Below are positions 33,499-41,751 of a DNA stretch of 64,000 nt, one piece after another. A model generated the notes under the pieces. It was given only the letters and a program-made list of their open reading frames with translations. It was not told the origin of the DNA and did no database searches. The stretch comes from Wenzhouxiangella sp. XN24 (GTDB lineage: Bacteria > Pseudomonadota > Gammaproteobacteria > Steroidobacterales > XN24): positions 62,001 to 126,000 of the forward strand of contig NZ_JAAMFG010000028.1 of the NCBI RefSeq assembly GCF_011064545.1, written 5' to 3'. The translations under genes and the position numbers were made by a program. Each line of letters starts with the position of its first letter. The first letter of the stretch is position 1.

Positions 33499-36384
33499 CT
33501 AGGTCCCGCACTCGCCCGCGGCGATCCAGTCGAAGATCGCCTGCCACTCCGGCTGGTCCGGCGAAAGCACGGGCGTACCCGATGCGGGATCAGCAGGGTC
33601 CACGCCGATGCGCGGATGCGGCGGATCGTCGGCCTCGGTCGAAGTCGGACGGCGCAGCAGGGCATTGGCCTCCGGGTCGCAGACATCCGCCACCATCGTC
33701 ACCGAGACGTTGAAATCACCCTCGATGTTGCCGGTCAGCACATAGCGCGAAGAGCTGAAGCTGGCGTTCAACGGCTCGTCCGGCAGGGATGCCGTCCCCG
33801 TATTGCCGAAGGGCTGGTGACAGGACGCGCACTGCTCCATCAGCACGGGATGGACGGTGGCCGCGAAAACGCTCTCGGAGAGTCCCTGCAGGCCGCCGCG
33901 CACTTCGGAAAGCGCCCGGAAGCCGTCGTTGTCGGCGTCGTCGAAGGGGTCGTTGTAGTACTGCCCGCCGAGATCGATCCACTCGGCGACCAGGCGCAGC
34001 TCGCTCGCGTTCAGCATGGCGCTGTGATCGACCGTGGGCGGCTCGACGCGCTCGCCGCCGGCGCGCAGCGGCGCTTCGAAGAGCTTCGCCATCAACGCGC
34101 TGGCCCGGGCGCCGTCCCGCGAGCCGCCGCTGCTGACCAGCGGCGCCTCGCGCGCCAGTTCCAGCTCGCCATCGGGCCGCACGTTGATGGTCGGCAGGCC
34201 GGTGTCCGGATCGAGGATGGGGTCCCCGACCATGATCTCCTCGTAGGACTTCAGTCGCCCGGACCCCGAGGTCGTGCCACGCAGGTCGAGGCCCGCGGCG
34301 AGCGGATCCTCCGGGTCATCGCTCAAGTGGCAGCCGATACAGGTATCGGCGCCGCGGTCGGCCTCCCAGATCGGCTGCACATGGTCGGGATAGTTGATGA
34401 TCCCGTCCACCGGCGCGGGCACGCCCGGCGGCAGATCGGCATAGCTGATCAGCAAGGGCGGATCCGCGGGGCGGCCGGCCTGGACGGGATCCGTCCACAC
34501 GTCCTCGTACACGATATCGGCATCCAGCTCGAGCGCGGTCGGATCGAGCCGGGTCCGGGTCTCGGCCATGGATTCGCCGAGTTCGCCGGTCCAGTTCGCG
34601 TTCGGATGAAAGCCGGCGATCGGCGCCGAGTTCAACGCGCTGCCGCGCCGCGGCGAATGACAACCGTTGCATGTCCGGGTCTCGCCGGGGCGCACCTGCA
34701 GCCAGTTCGTGTGTACCTGGATCGCACGGCCGTGCGCATCCACCGCGACGACGCCGAGCGGCGTATCCGCCGGCACCTTGACCCGGAAGGAGCCATCCGG
34801 CTCGATCTCGGCGTAGCCGACGATCTGCTGCATCTCGAGGTTGGTCTCGCCGATCGCCTCGCGGGACACCCCGGGCGGCGTCGGCACGGCCTCGGTGACG
34901 CGTACGAAGCGTGCCGGTCGCTGGGCCGCGGTCGTCAGCGCGGGGTCCTTCAGCGTCATGAGATCGGCCACGGCACTGCGCGTGTCGTCCGGCGGCGGGG
35001 TGGTCATCGGAATGCTCTCGTCGCCGACGAGCATGCGCGCACCCATCAGGCCGAGGCCGTCGGTGTCATAGACGCTCTTCACGTTGAGTACGCCCATGCC
35101 CTCGGCCGCCAGTGCGGCGTCGAGCGGCTTGTCCGTAACGGTGTTCGGCGCCGGGCGCGCCTGGATCGCGATCGGGTCCGTGTAGGCCCAGCCTTCCTCC
35201 GGCAACGCGATCGGACGGAGGCTCTTGTTGGCGATATCGAACATGTAGACGCCATAGAGCGGCGGGCCCTCGACTTCTTCTTCGAGGCCGGTGACCGGGT
35301 CGAGCTCCATCTCGGGACGAAATGGCGACCAGCTGACCAGGGCCCGGTTCGTGCCGTCCCACAGCGGATAGGGGGTCGTGTAGCGGCCGAACTCGGAAAC
35401 GCCGCGACCCGTTTCCACCGGGAACAATGTCAACTGCTCCTGCCCCACCGCATCGGCCGCGGCGCCCGGCACGGGTTCTCGGGATTCGGCAAAATTGCGA
35501 ATATCCACCGCCATCAAGGCGCCACCCTCGCGGGTACCGGATAGCGGCATCAGCGAGGTCATGACGCGTCCGTCGGGCATTTCGCGCGGATGCAGAAAGC
35601 TGTTGCCCGGACTGAAGGCACCGTACTGGACGAAGATATTGGTGCCATCCGGGTTGGTGATGAACAGCGGGAAATGGTTGCGGTTGCCGACATGGTCCCA
35701 GCGCGCAAACAGGATTTCCCCAGTCGCGAGCACGGTGGGATTACGGTCATGGCTCTGGTTGAAGGAAATCTGCCGGATGTCCTCGCCGTCGGCGCCCATG
35801 ACATGCAAGGCAGCCACGCGCTCGCGCTCGTATTCGTCGCGGTAGGCATAAGGCTGGATGTTGCGCTCGGCCAGCAGCTCGCGGGATTTCTGCTGCCGGT
35901 TGGAACTGAACACGATGCGGCCGTCCGGCAGGTAGGCGGGGTCGATGTCGTCGCCCGCATTCGCGACCGCATCGTCGGCGATCAGGCGCCGCAGGCTGCG
36001 GCTCGGCAGGTCCAGTTCGAAGATGTTCCAGCTGGGGTTGCCGGGCCCCCGCATCGAGAACAGCACGCGCTCGCCGTCGTAAGACACCTCCGGATCCGAG
36101 ACGTCACCCTCGCCCTGCGTGAAGGGGGCGGTGAGGTTCTCCAGCGGCGCGCTGGGCGAAGACAGGTCCTTGAGCATCAGGTCGCCGCCGGCGGCGAAAT
36201 TGGCCGCATCGGTGGGATTGCCCAGCGCGGAGACCTGGCGCTTGGCGAACACGATCGGGAAATCCCCTTCCACCACGATCGCGGACGAGACGCTTTCCTC
36301 TTCGCCGCCGCAGCCCCCCAGGGCCAGCAGCGAAAACGAAAGCAATGCAGAGACGGTCAGCTTGTATCCGTTGGCCCCAGCCAT
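33499..36384 (-). CDS. HzsA-like multihaem lipoprotein with propeller repeats
   Basis: 961 residues: a lipoprotein signal (LLSFSLLALGGC), a PD40/TolB-like propeller region (YLPDGRIVFSSNRQ, YDGERVLFSM), a middle domain of hydrazine-synthase-alpha (HzsA) type, and three CXXCH motifs: CNGCH near 572, CIGCH near 681 and CASCH near 854. Homologues occur in many non-anammox bacteria, so the name describes fold, not activity. The ATG at 36382-36384 with GAGGGGGG upstream is chosen over a start 31 codons earlier. It is the first gene after the riboswitch. I infer an outer-membrane or periplasmic electron carrier. Confidence 0.8.
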   Translation of the reverse strand: MAGANGYKLTVSALLSFSLLALGGCGGEEESVSSAIVVEGDFPIVFAKRQVSALGNPTDAANFAAGGDLMLKDLSSPSAPLENLTAPFTQGEGDVSDPEVSYDGERVLFSMRGPGNPSWNIFELDLPSRSLRRLIADDAVANAGDDIDPAYLPDGRIVFSSNRQQKSRELLAERNIQPYAYRDEYERERVAALHVMGADGEDIRQISFNQSHDRNPTVLATGEILFARWDHVGNRNHFPLFITNPDGTNIFVQYGAFSPGNSFLHPREMPDGRVMTSLMPLSGTREGGALMAVDIRNFAESREPVPGAAADAVGQEQLTLFPVETGRGVSEFGRYTTPYPLWDGTNRALVSWSPFRPEMELDPVTGLEEEVEGPPLYGVYMFDIANKSLRPIALPEEGWAYTDPIAIQARPAPNTVTDKPLDAALAAEGMGVLNVKSVYDTDGLGLMGARMLVGDESIPMTTPPPDDTRSAVADLMTLKDPALTTAAQRPARFVRVTEAVPTPPGVSREAIGETNLEMQQIVGYAEIEPDGSFRVKVPADTPLGVVAVDAHGRAIQVHTNWLQVRPGETRTCNGCHSPRRGSALNSAPIAGFHPNANWTGELGESMAETRTRLDPTALELDADIVYEDVWTDPVQAGRPADPPLLISYADLPPGVPAPVDGIINYPDHVQPIWEADRGADTCIGCHLSDDPEDPLAAGLDLRGTTSGSGRLKSYEEIMVGDPILDPDTGLPTINVRPDGELELAREAPLVSSGGSRDGARASALMAKLFEAPLRAGGERVEPPTVDHSAMLNASELRLVAEWIDLGGQYYNDPFDDADNDGFRALSEVRGGLQGLSESVFAATVHPVLMEQCASCHQPFGNTGTASLPDEPLNASFSSSRYVLTGNIEGDFNVSVTMVADVCDPEANALLRRPTSTEADDPPHPRIGVDPADPASGTPVLSPDQPEWQAIFDWIAAGECGT

Positions 36385-36529
36385 ATCGATCCCCCCTCTC
36401 GGAGTATCGTCGGCGGGAAGGGACGCAAAGCTGGAAGCCGGTGGATGGCACCATCCATCGACCGGCGGGTCGGACAACCGGGAAAACGCGACTCGTGCGC
36501 CCGGGCAAGCTAAGCCCGTTATCGTTTTC

Positions 36530-36622
36530 CATGGCCGGCAACCCCGCTGTCGTGGATCTCGGATCCCTTAGACCGGTGGCTTTGCGTCCCCGCCTTTCGA
36601 CGGGTTTGCCTTTGTCAGCGAC
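36530..36622 (-). ncRNA. Cyclic-di-GMP-I (GEMM-I) riboswitch
   Basis: The minus strand reads GGCAAACC, then the six-bp hairpin CCCGTC-GAAA-GGCGGG, then GGACGCAAAGCC, ACCGGTCTAAG, a second arm GGATC-CGA-GATCC, and ACAGCGGGGTTGCCGG. Order, the GAAA tetraloop and its CTAA receptor-like segment match the Vc2-class aptamer almost element by element. The base corresponding to Vc2 G20 is G, and the intercalating A47 is kept in GCAAAG, so c-di-GMP rather than cGAMP is the expected ligand. It lies about 145 nt before the HzsA-like ATG. The downstream leader has hairpins (for example CGGGC/GCCCG and GGATGG/CCATCC) but no clear U-tract, so the on/off sense is open. Confidence 0.92.
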
Positions 36623-36626
36623 GCCA

Positions 36627-36655
36627 CGGATGCCAGAGAGCCCGCAAGCTGTCAA
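36627..36655 (-). promoter_or_regulatory. Possible promoter of the riboswitch RNA
   Basis: TTGACA on the minus strand (36650-36655) is a perfect -35. About 17 nt later (36627-36632) only a poor -10 (ATCCGT or CATCCG) is present. The implied start near 36620 would coincide with the 5' end of the aptamer, which supports the placement. Confidence 0.35.
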
Positions 36656-36885
36656 GCAACTGGTCGAGATGTTGCGTCATCGGATCGTGCGGCGGGCGGG
36701 ACTTTCGACACCTGGACTCGGTCCAAGCTGCGGATTTTACTTACGATTCCTCACGCAGGGCCCGACCGGGGCGCGGCGCCGCCCGGAGTCCGGTGCCGCC
36801 CGGGCCACGCTGCCTGGCGCCAGGTGACGCTGCGCGTCACTTTCCGTCCGACACACCGCCCGGGGGTGTAGCGGCAAATCAGTAG

Positions 36886-36914
36886 TTGGAGGCCGTTGGC
36901 GGGTCGAGTATTCT
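36886..36914 (+). promoter_or_regulatory. Candidate sigma-70 promoter of lemA
   Basis: TTGGAG (36886-36891) and TATTCT (36909-36914) are separated by 17 nt, about 30 nt before the lemA start codon. Each hexamer matches four of six consensus positions. Confidence 0.4.
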
Positions 36915-36945
36915 CAGGCACGCAAAACGCGCCGAGGAGATCGCC

Positions 36946-37530
36946 ATGGAGTTCTGGATTCTGATTGCAGTGCTTGCCGCCGTCGTGCTCTGGGCGATCG
37001 CGACCTATAACAAGCTCGTCAACCTGCGAAACGCGGTGAAGAACGCCTTCGCGCAGATCGATGTCCAGCTGACGCGGCGCTACGACCTGATCCCCAACCT
37101 CGTGGAAGCGGTCAAGGGCTACATGAAGCACGAGCGCGAGACGCTCGAAGCGGTCATCGCCGCCCGCACGCGAGCCGTCTCCGGCCTGCAGGCCGCGGCC
37201 GCTCATCCCGAGAGCGCGGCCGCGATCGCGGAGCTGTCGGGTGCGGACTCCGCTCTCTCGTCGGCACTGGGCCGCCTGTTCGCCCTGTCCGAGTCCTATC
37301 CGGACCTGAAGGCCGATCGCAACATGATGCAGCTGCAGGAAGAACTCACGAGCACGGAGAACCGCGTGGCGTTCGCGCGCCAGGCGTTCAACGACAGCGT
37401 CATGCAGTACAACAACACCCGGGAGAATTTCCCGAACAACCTCGTCGCGAACTCCTTCAACTTCGACCCCGCTGCATTCCTGGAGATCGAGTCCGAAGAG
37501 AAACGGCAGGTGCCGCAGGTCACCTTTTGA
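36946..37530 (+). CDS. LemA-family protein
   Basis: 194 residues: one N-terminal membrane helix (FWILIAVLAAVVLWAIATY) and the LemA helical bundle (NKLVNLRNAVKNAFAQIDVQ, RRYDLIPNLVEAVKGYMKHE, ENRVAFARQAFNDSVMQYN). Its role is unclear in bacteria; it is often paired with an M48 metalloprotease, as here, suggesting envelope quality control. The ATG at 36946 has GAGGAG upstream. Confidence 0.92.
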   Translation: MEFWILIAVLAAVVLWAIATYNKLVNLRNAVKNAFAQIDVQLTRRYDLIPNLVEAVKGYMKHERETLEAVIAARTRAVSGLQAAAAHPESAAAIAELSGADSALSSALGRLFALSESYPDLKADRNMMQLQEELTSTENRVAFARQAFNDSVMQYNNTRENFPNNLVANSFNFDPAAFLEIESEEKRQVPQVTF

Positions 37531-37567
37531 TTAGCGACCGCTAGCCGGCTCGCGGGCCCGGCCAGGC

Positions 37568-39460
37568 ATGGACTTCTTCGGCAGGCAAGCGGCGGCACGC
37601 GGGCGTTCGCGCTGGCTGCTGGGGGCGTTCACCATCGCGGCCGGTGCCGTGGCGCTGTCGGTCGCGGCGGTGCTGACACTCCTGTTCGGTGCTGCCAACA
37701 CGCCCCCGGGGCAACTGCCGCGCACCGCGCTCGATCCCGCGGTGTTCGTCGTCGCGGCCATGGCCACGGCCGCATTCATCGGCATCGCTTCCCTCTGGCG
37801 TCTGCGCAGCCTGCGCAGCGGCGGGGGCGCCGTGGCCGTCTCGCTGGGCGGGGAACGCGTCACCGGCCTCGAGCAGGATCCGCTCAAGCGCCGCCTGCAC
37901 AACGTGGTCGAGGAAATGGCGATCGCCGCCGGACTGCCGGTTCCCGAGGTCTACGTGCTGGAAAACGAGCCCGGCATCAATGCCTTCGCGGCCGGGCTGC
38001 ACCCTTCCAACGCGGCAGTGGCCGTCACCCGGGGCGCACTCGAACGGCTGGCGCGTGATGAATTGCAAGGCGTGATCGGGCATGAGTTCAGTCACATATT
38101 GAATGGTGACATGCGGCTCAATGCCCGTCTCATGGGCTACGTGTTCGGCCTGGTCGCCGTCAGCATGACCGGCCGGCTGCTGTTGCGCGGGGCGGCGCTG
38201 GGCGGGGGCCGGCGACGGGGCCCGGGCGGCCGGGGCGGGGCTTCAGGCGCGGGCGCCGCCCTGCTTGCCGCAGGGCTCGCCATCGTGGTGCTCGGCTCGA
38301 TCGGCGTGCTCGCGGGACGCATCCTCCAGGCCGCCGTGTCACGCCAGCGCGAGGTGCTCGCCGACGCCTCCGCAGTGCAGTTCACCCGCAATCCCGAGGG
38401 CCTCGCCAATGCCCTGAAAAGAATCGCGGCATCGCCGTTGTCCTCCGCCGTGCGTGCGGTGCGCCGCGAAGAAATCGGCCACATGCTGTTCGCCACCGGC
38501 CGGCGGAGCCTCGCGGGGCTGCTGGCCACCCATCCGCCGGTCGCCGCACGCATCCGCGCCCTGGATCCGCACTGGCGCCCGGGCGACCCGCCACCGCCGG
38601 CGCCTCCGCCGCCCGTCACGTCTCCTGCGCCCACCGCCCCGAGCCCTGTCGCGCCGGAGCTTGCGACGGCATCGATCGGCCAGGTCGACCTGGCGATGGG
38701 GCAACACCTGCTCGCGCTCATGCCGGATGCACTCCACGCGGCGGTGCTTGAACCGGAGGGCGCAGCCGTCACCGCGCTCGCCCTGCTCCTGGATGCCGAC
38801 GCCGGTCTGCGAGCCCGACAACTCGCACTGCTCGACACCCGGTTGGGCGCGGTCGTCGCAGCCCGGGTCGGGGACACATGGGACGCGATCGAAGAGATCA
38901 CGCCGACGCTGCGTCTCGCGCTGCTGGACCTGTCATCGCCCGCGCTGCAGCACCTGCCCGAAGCGCGGCGGGACGATCTCGTCCACCTGGCGCAACGACT
39001 CGTCGAACTCGACGGTGTCGTTAGCCCTTACGAGGCCACGCTGGCCGCGGCGCTCGAGTCGCGCCTCTCGAGAGCTTCCACGGCACATGCGGATGCCGAT
39101 GGCGCACTGGCCATGCTGGCGCTCCTCGCAAGTGCGGGACACGAGGACCAGGCAGCGGCGGCCGCCGCCTGGCGGCATGGGGTGACGAAGCTCGCCGCCG
39201 GCGGGTTTACTCTGCCGTCGCCCGAGCCGTCTTTTGCCGCCGTGCTGCCCGGCGCGGGGGCAAAGACCGCCGCGCATGCGCGGCGCCTCGCAGCCATGGA
39301 TCCGGCGCTGCGCCGCCTGCTGGTGGCGGCACTCGCCGAAGTGGCGGCCCACGACGGCCGCATCCATCCCCGCGAACTGCAGTTGCTGCGCAATGCAGCG
39401 ACGGCGCTCGATTGCCCCATGCCGCCCCTTGCGGATCAGCGCGCGGACTCGACCCGGTAG
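37568..39460 (+). CDS. M48-family (HtpX-like) membrane zinc metalloprotease
   Basis: 630 residues: two N-terminal membrane helices, the zinc site HEFSH (His172, Glu173, His176), third ligand Glu262 in REVLADASA, two further hydrophobic segments around a Gly-rich loop at 213-230, then a long C-terminal extension beyond the HtpX length (about 290). The end (LLVAALAEVAAHDGRIHPRELQLLR) resembles a TerB-like helical domain. It is 37 nt after lemA, probably one operon. Its 3' end overlaps the convergent dehydrogenase gene by 25 nt. Confidence 0.9.
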   Translation: MDFFGRQAAARGRSRWLLGAFTIAAGAVALSVAAVLTLLFGAANTPPGQLPRTALDPAVFVVAAMATAAFIGIASLWRLRSLRSGGGAVAVSLGGERVTGLEQDPLKRRLHNVVEEMAIAAGLPVPEVYVLENEPGINAFAAGLHPSNAAVAVTRGALERLARDELQGVIGHEFSHILNGDMRLNARLMGYVFGLVAVSMTGRLLLRGAALGGGRRRGPGGRGGASGAGAALLAAGLAIVVLGSIGVLAGRILQAAVSRQREVLADASAVQFTRNPEGLANALKRIAASPLSSAVRAVRREEIGHMLFATGRRSLAGLLATHPPVAARIRALDPHWRPGDPPPPAPPPPVTSPAPTAPSPVAPELATASIGQVDLAMGQHLLALMPDALHAAVLEPEGAAVTALALLLDADAGLRARQLALLDTRLGAVVAARVGDTWDAIEEITPTLRLALLDLSSPALQHLPEARRDDLVHLAQRLVELDGVVSPYEATLAAALESRLSRASTAHADADGALAMLALLASAGHEDQAAAAAAWRHGVTKLAAGGFTLPSPEPSFAAVLPGAGAKTAAHARRLAAMDPALRRLLVAALAEVAAHDGRIHPRELQLLRNAATALDCPMPPLADQRADSTR

Positions 39461-40578
39461 AGACCTCCGTCGTCCTCGTCGGTCAGCACGTAGATGCTGC
39501 CGTCCGCGCCCTCGCGGACATCGCGGATCCGCCCGACGCGTCCGAGCAGCAGTTCTTCTTCGTGGACCACCACGTCGTCTTCCAGCACGACGCGGCGGAT
39601 TCGTTCGGCGGCGAGACCGCCGGCGAGCAGGTTGCCGCGCCAGCGCGGGAACTGGTCACGCGTCACCAGCGCGAGGCCGGAGGGCGCCAGCGTGGGCAGG
39701 AACTCGTAGACGGGATCGACGTAACCGGGGCGGCTGCGCGCCTCGCCGTATTGTTCCTCGGTACGGTAGTCGCGCGCCTTGCTGACCACCGGCCAGCCGT
39801 AGTTCTGGCCGGGCTCGATACGATTGAGTTCATCGCCGCCGCGCGGGCCGTGTTCCGTGACCCAGACGACATCGCCCTCCGCCACGACGATGCCCTGGAT
39901 GTTGCGGTGGCCATAGGACCAGATCTCGGGCAAGGCGCCGTCGCGCCCGACGAAGGGATTGTCCTCGGGCACGGTGCCATCGTCATTGAGCCGGATCACC
40001 TTGCCGGCATGATCACCGAGATCCTGGGCCCGGGAGGGCTCCGAGCCACGATCGCCGATGGTCATCAGCAGCGTGCCGTCCGACAGCCAGGCGATCCGCG
40101 AGCCGTAGTGCCGGCCCGGTTCCGAGCGGCGGTCCTGGACGAAGATCTGCTCGAAATCGACCAGTTGCGTGCCCTCGAGCCGCCCCCGGCCGAGTGCGGT
40201 GGCCGTACCGTCCTCGTCGCCGGACGAATAAGTCAGGTAGACCCAGCCGTTGGACGCATGCTCCGGGTGCAGCACGACGTCCAGCAAGCCACCCTGGCGA
40301 AAGGCATGCACCTCGGGCGTGCCGGAAATCCGGCGGATCTCGCCGTCGATGACGAGGTTCAGTCGCCCGGGGCGCTCGGTCACGAGATAGCCCTCGGGCA
40401 GGAGCGCCACGCCCCAGGGATGTTCCAGCCCTTCGGCCACGCGCAGGACCCGAAGGGGTTCGTATTGCGTGCGGATCTCGTCCGCGAGCACTTTGGTGTC
40501 TGCGCTCGCGGGGCCGGTCGCCAACAGGATGGCGGCCAGGGCCAGGCCCGTCATGCGCACACCGATCTGCTTCAGCAT
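39436..40578 (-). CDS. PQQ-dependent aldose-sugar dehydrogenase (YliI/soluble GDH family)
   Basis: 380 residues with a signal peptide (LALAAILLATGPASA) and a six-bladed propeller: GLEHPWGVALLPEGYLVTERPG, DVVLHPEH, GDRGSEPSRAQDLGDHAGKV, SYGHRNIQGI and EHGPRGGDELN, the usual YliI motifs for calcium and PQQ binding. Periplasmic sugar oxidation to lactones is expected. The ATG at 40576-40578 is chosen for its AAGGAGCGAGGAAG; an ATG eight codons earlier has none. No PQQ biosynthesis genes are in the window. Confidence 0.9.
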   Translation of the reverse strand: MLKQIGVRMTGLALAAILLATGPASADTKVLADEIRTQYEPLRVLRVAEGLEHPWGVALLPEGYLVTERPGRLNLVIDGEIRRISGTPEVHAFRQGGLLDVVLHPEHASNGWVYLTYSSGDEDGTATALGRGRLEGTQLVDFEQIFVQDRRSEPGRHYGSRIAWLSDGTLLMTIGDRGSEPSRAQDLGDHAGKVIRLNDDGTVPEDNPFVGRDGALPEIWSYGHRNIQGIVVAEGDVVWVTEHGPRGGDELNRIEPGQNYGWPVVSKARDYRTEEQYGEARSRPGYVDPVYEFLPTLAPSGLALVTRDQFPRWRGNLLAGGLAAERIRRVVLEDDVVVHEEELLLGRVGRIRDVREGADGSIYVLTDEDDGGLYRVESAR

Positions 40579-40616
40579 CTTCCTCGCTCCTTGTTTATTC
40601 ATGTTCGCGTTCGCCG

Positions 40617-41597
40617 TCACGCGCGCAGCGGCAGCGGCGTATCTCCCAGCAACCCGTCGATCTCCTCCTGCGTCGGGCAGGCCAGCGCCTCCCTGACCGT
40701 ATGTTCGTCCAGATGCGCGGCAAAGAGTTCGAAAAAATGGAACATGTACTTGCGCAATGCGATATCCCGACGAAAGCCGATCCACGTGGTGCAGCGCGGA
40801 AACAGCCCCGTGGTTTCCAAGGCCACCAGTCCGCCCTGGGATCGTACCGTCTGGGCCATGCGCGCCACGATGCCGATCCCCAGTCCCATGCCGACATAGG
40901 TCTTGATGACATCCGCATCGCGCGCCGTAAACGCCACCTGGGGGTCTAGCCCGCGCGCCGCGAACGCCTGCTTCAGGCTGGATTCTCCTTCGAAATTGAA
41001 AACATAGGTCACCAGCGGATGCGCAGCCAGCTCCTCCAGCGAGGGGGGTCGATCCAGGGTGGCGAGCGGGTGGTTTTCCGGCACGAGGACGATCCGGTCC
41101 CAGAGAAAGCACGGCAGGACGACGAGATCCGGAAAACGTTGCCGCGACTCCGACGCAATGACGAAATCCACCTGCCGCTTGTCCGCCATTTCCGCCAGTT
41201 GCTCCGACGTGCCCTGGTGCAGGTCAAGGGTGACGTCCGGATAGCGCTTCCTGAACCGGGCGATCACATCCGGCAATACATAGCGGGCCTGCGTGTGGGT
41301 CGTGCCGATCGACAGCCGCCCGGCGGATTCCGAATAGAGATGCGGAGAAATACCTCGAATGGCTTCCACTTCGTGCAGGATGCGCGCCGCGTGGTGCGCC
41401 ACCTGTTCGCCCTCGCCGGTCAGGCGCACGAGGCTCCGCCCTTTGCGCACGAACAGGCTCAACCCGAGTTCCTGCTCCAGCAATTTGAGTTGTTTGCTGA
41501 CCCCGGGTTGCGATGTTGCGAGCCGCTCGGCGGCCACGGTCATGTTCAGGCCGTTGTCGATGACCGCCTGGAAATAGCGTAATTGCTGCAGTTTCAT
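40617..41597 (-). CDS. cysB: CysB-type LysR-family transcriptional regulator
   Basis: 326 residues, close to E. coli CysB (324). The N-terminal winged HTH (KLQQLRYFQAVIDNGLNMT, TSQPGVSKQLKLLEQELG) and the effector domain (TTHTQARYVLPDVIARF, DADVIKTYVGMGLGIGIVA) are the CysB/Cbl signature. It activates cysteine and sulfate-assimilation genes with N-acetylserine as inducer. It diverges from a cysteine synthase gene with an inverted repeat between them. Confidence 0.92.
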   Translation of the reverse strand: MKLQQLRYFQAVIDNGLNMTVAAERLATSQPGVSKQLKLLEQELGLSLFVRKGRSLVRLTGEGEQVAHHAARILHEVEAIRGISPHLYSESAGRLSIGTTHTQARYVLPDVIARFRKRYPDVTLDLHQGTSEQLAEMADKRQVDFVIASESRQRFPDLVVLPCFLWDRIVLVPENHPLATLDRPPSLEELAAHPLVTYVFNFEGESSLKQAFAARGLDPQVAFTARDADVIKTYVGMGLGIGIVARMAQTVRSQGGLVALETTGLFPRCTTWIGFRRDIALRKYMFHFFELFAAHLDEHTVREALACPTQEEIDGLLGDTPLPLRA

Positions 41598-41712
41598 AGA
41601 CTTGGCTCAAGCCGGCCAGGGTGATGCACCTGGCTTCGAATCTTGGTGATCATTGTTATAACCAAAGCGCATACGAATCGGAACAAAGATTATTTCCAAC
41701 CGCCGGCGCATA

Positions 41713-41736
41713 GCTTATATGCTTTTGGATATAAGC
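41713..41736. repeat. Inverted repeat in the cysB / cysteine-synthase intergenic region
   Basis: GCTTATAT (41713-41720) and ATATAAGC (41729-41736) are exact reverse complements separated by 8 nt, in an AT-rich stretch 15 nt before the cysteine synthase ATG. It could be a CysB site or a promoter element; the position so near the start favours an operator. Confidence 0.45.
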
Positions 41737-41751
41737 AAATCGGATCCCCCC

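Larger units (their letters stand above)
36385..36945. other. Intergenic region between the HzsA-like gene and lemA
   Basis: Divergent regulatory region of about 560 nt. It holds the HzsA-like gene's leader with GAGGGGGG ribosome-binding site, the c-di-GMP riboswitch, its candidate promoter, and the lemA promoter at the right end. Between about 36656 and 36880 I see no gene, repeat or clear motif. Confidence 0.7.

Noticed and set aside
31552-35544. A 1330-codon open frame on the plus strand
   Set aside because: It is antisense to four well-supported minus-strand genes and rich in Arg, His and Pro, the usual shadow of high-GC coding sequence. No family motif is visible.
33499-36384. Hydrazine synthase, hence an anammox-type metabolism
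   Set aside because: Only an HzsA-like fold and CXXCH motifs are seen. There is no HzsB/C or hydrazine dehydrogenase, and the surroundings are gammaproteobacterial.
20219-36384. A complete gliding-motility locus
   Set aside because: The motor composition resembles Agl-Glt, but no adhesin, MglA-type GTPase or other Glt-specific gene is present, so motility cannot be claimed.
36530-36622. cAMP-GMP-selective (GEMM-Ib) riboswitch
   Set aside because: That subclass carries A at the position equivalent to Vc2 position 20; here the aligned base is G, so c-di-GMP is expected.
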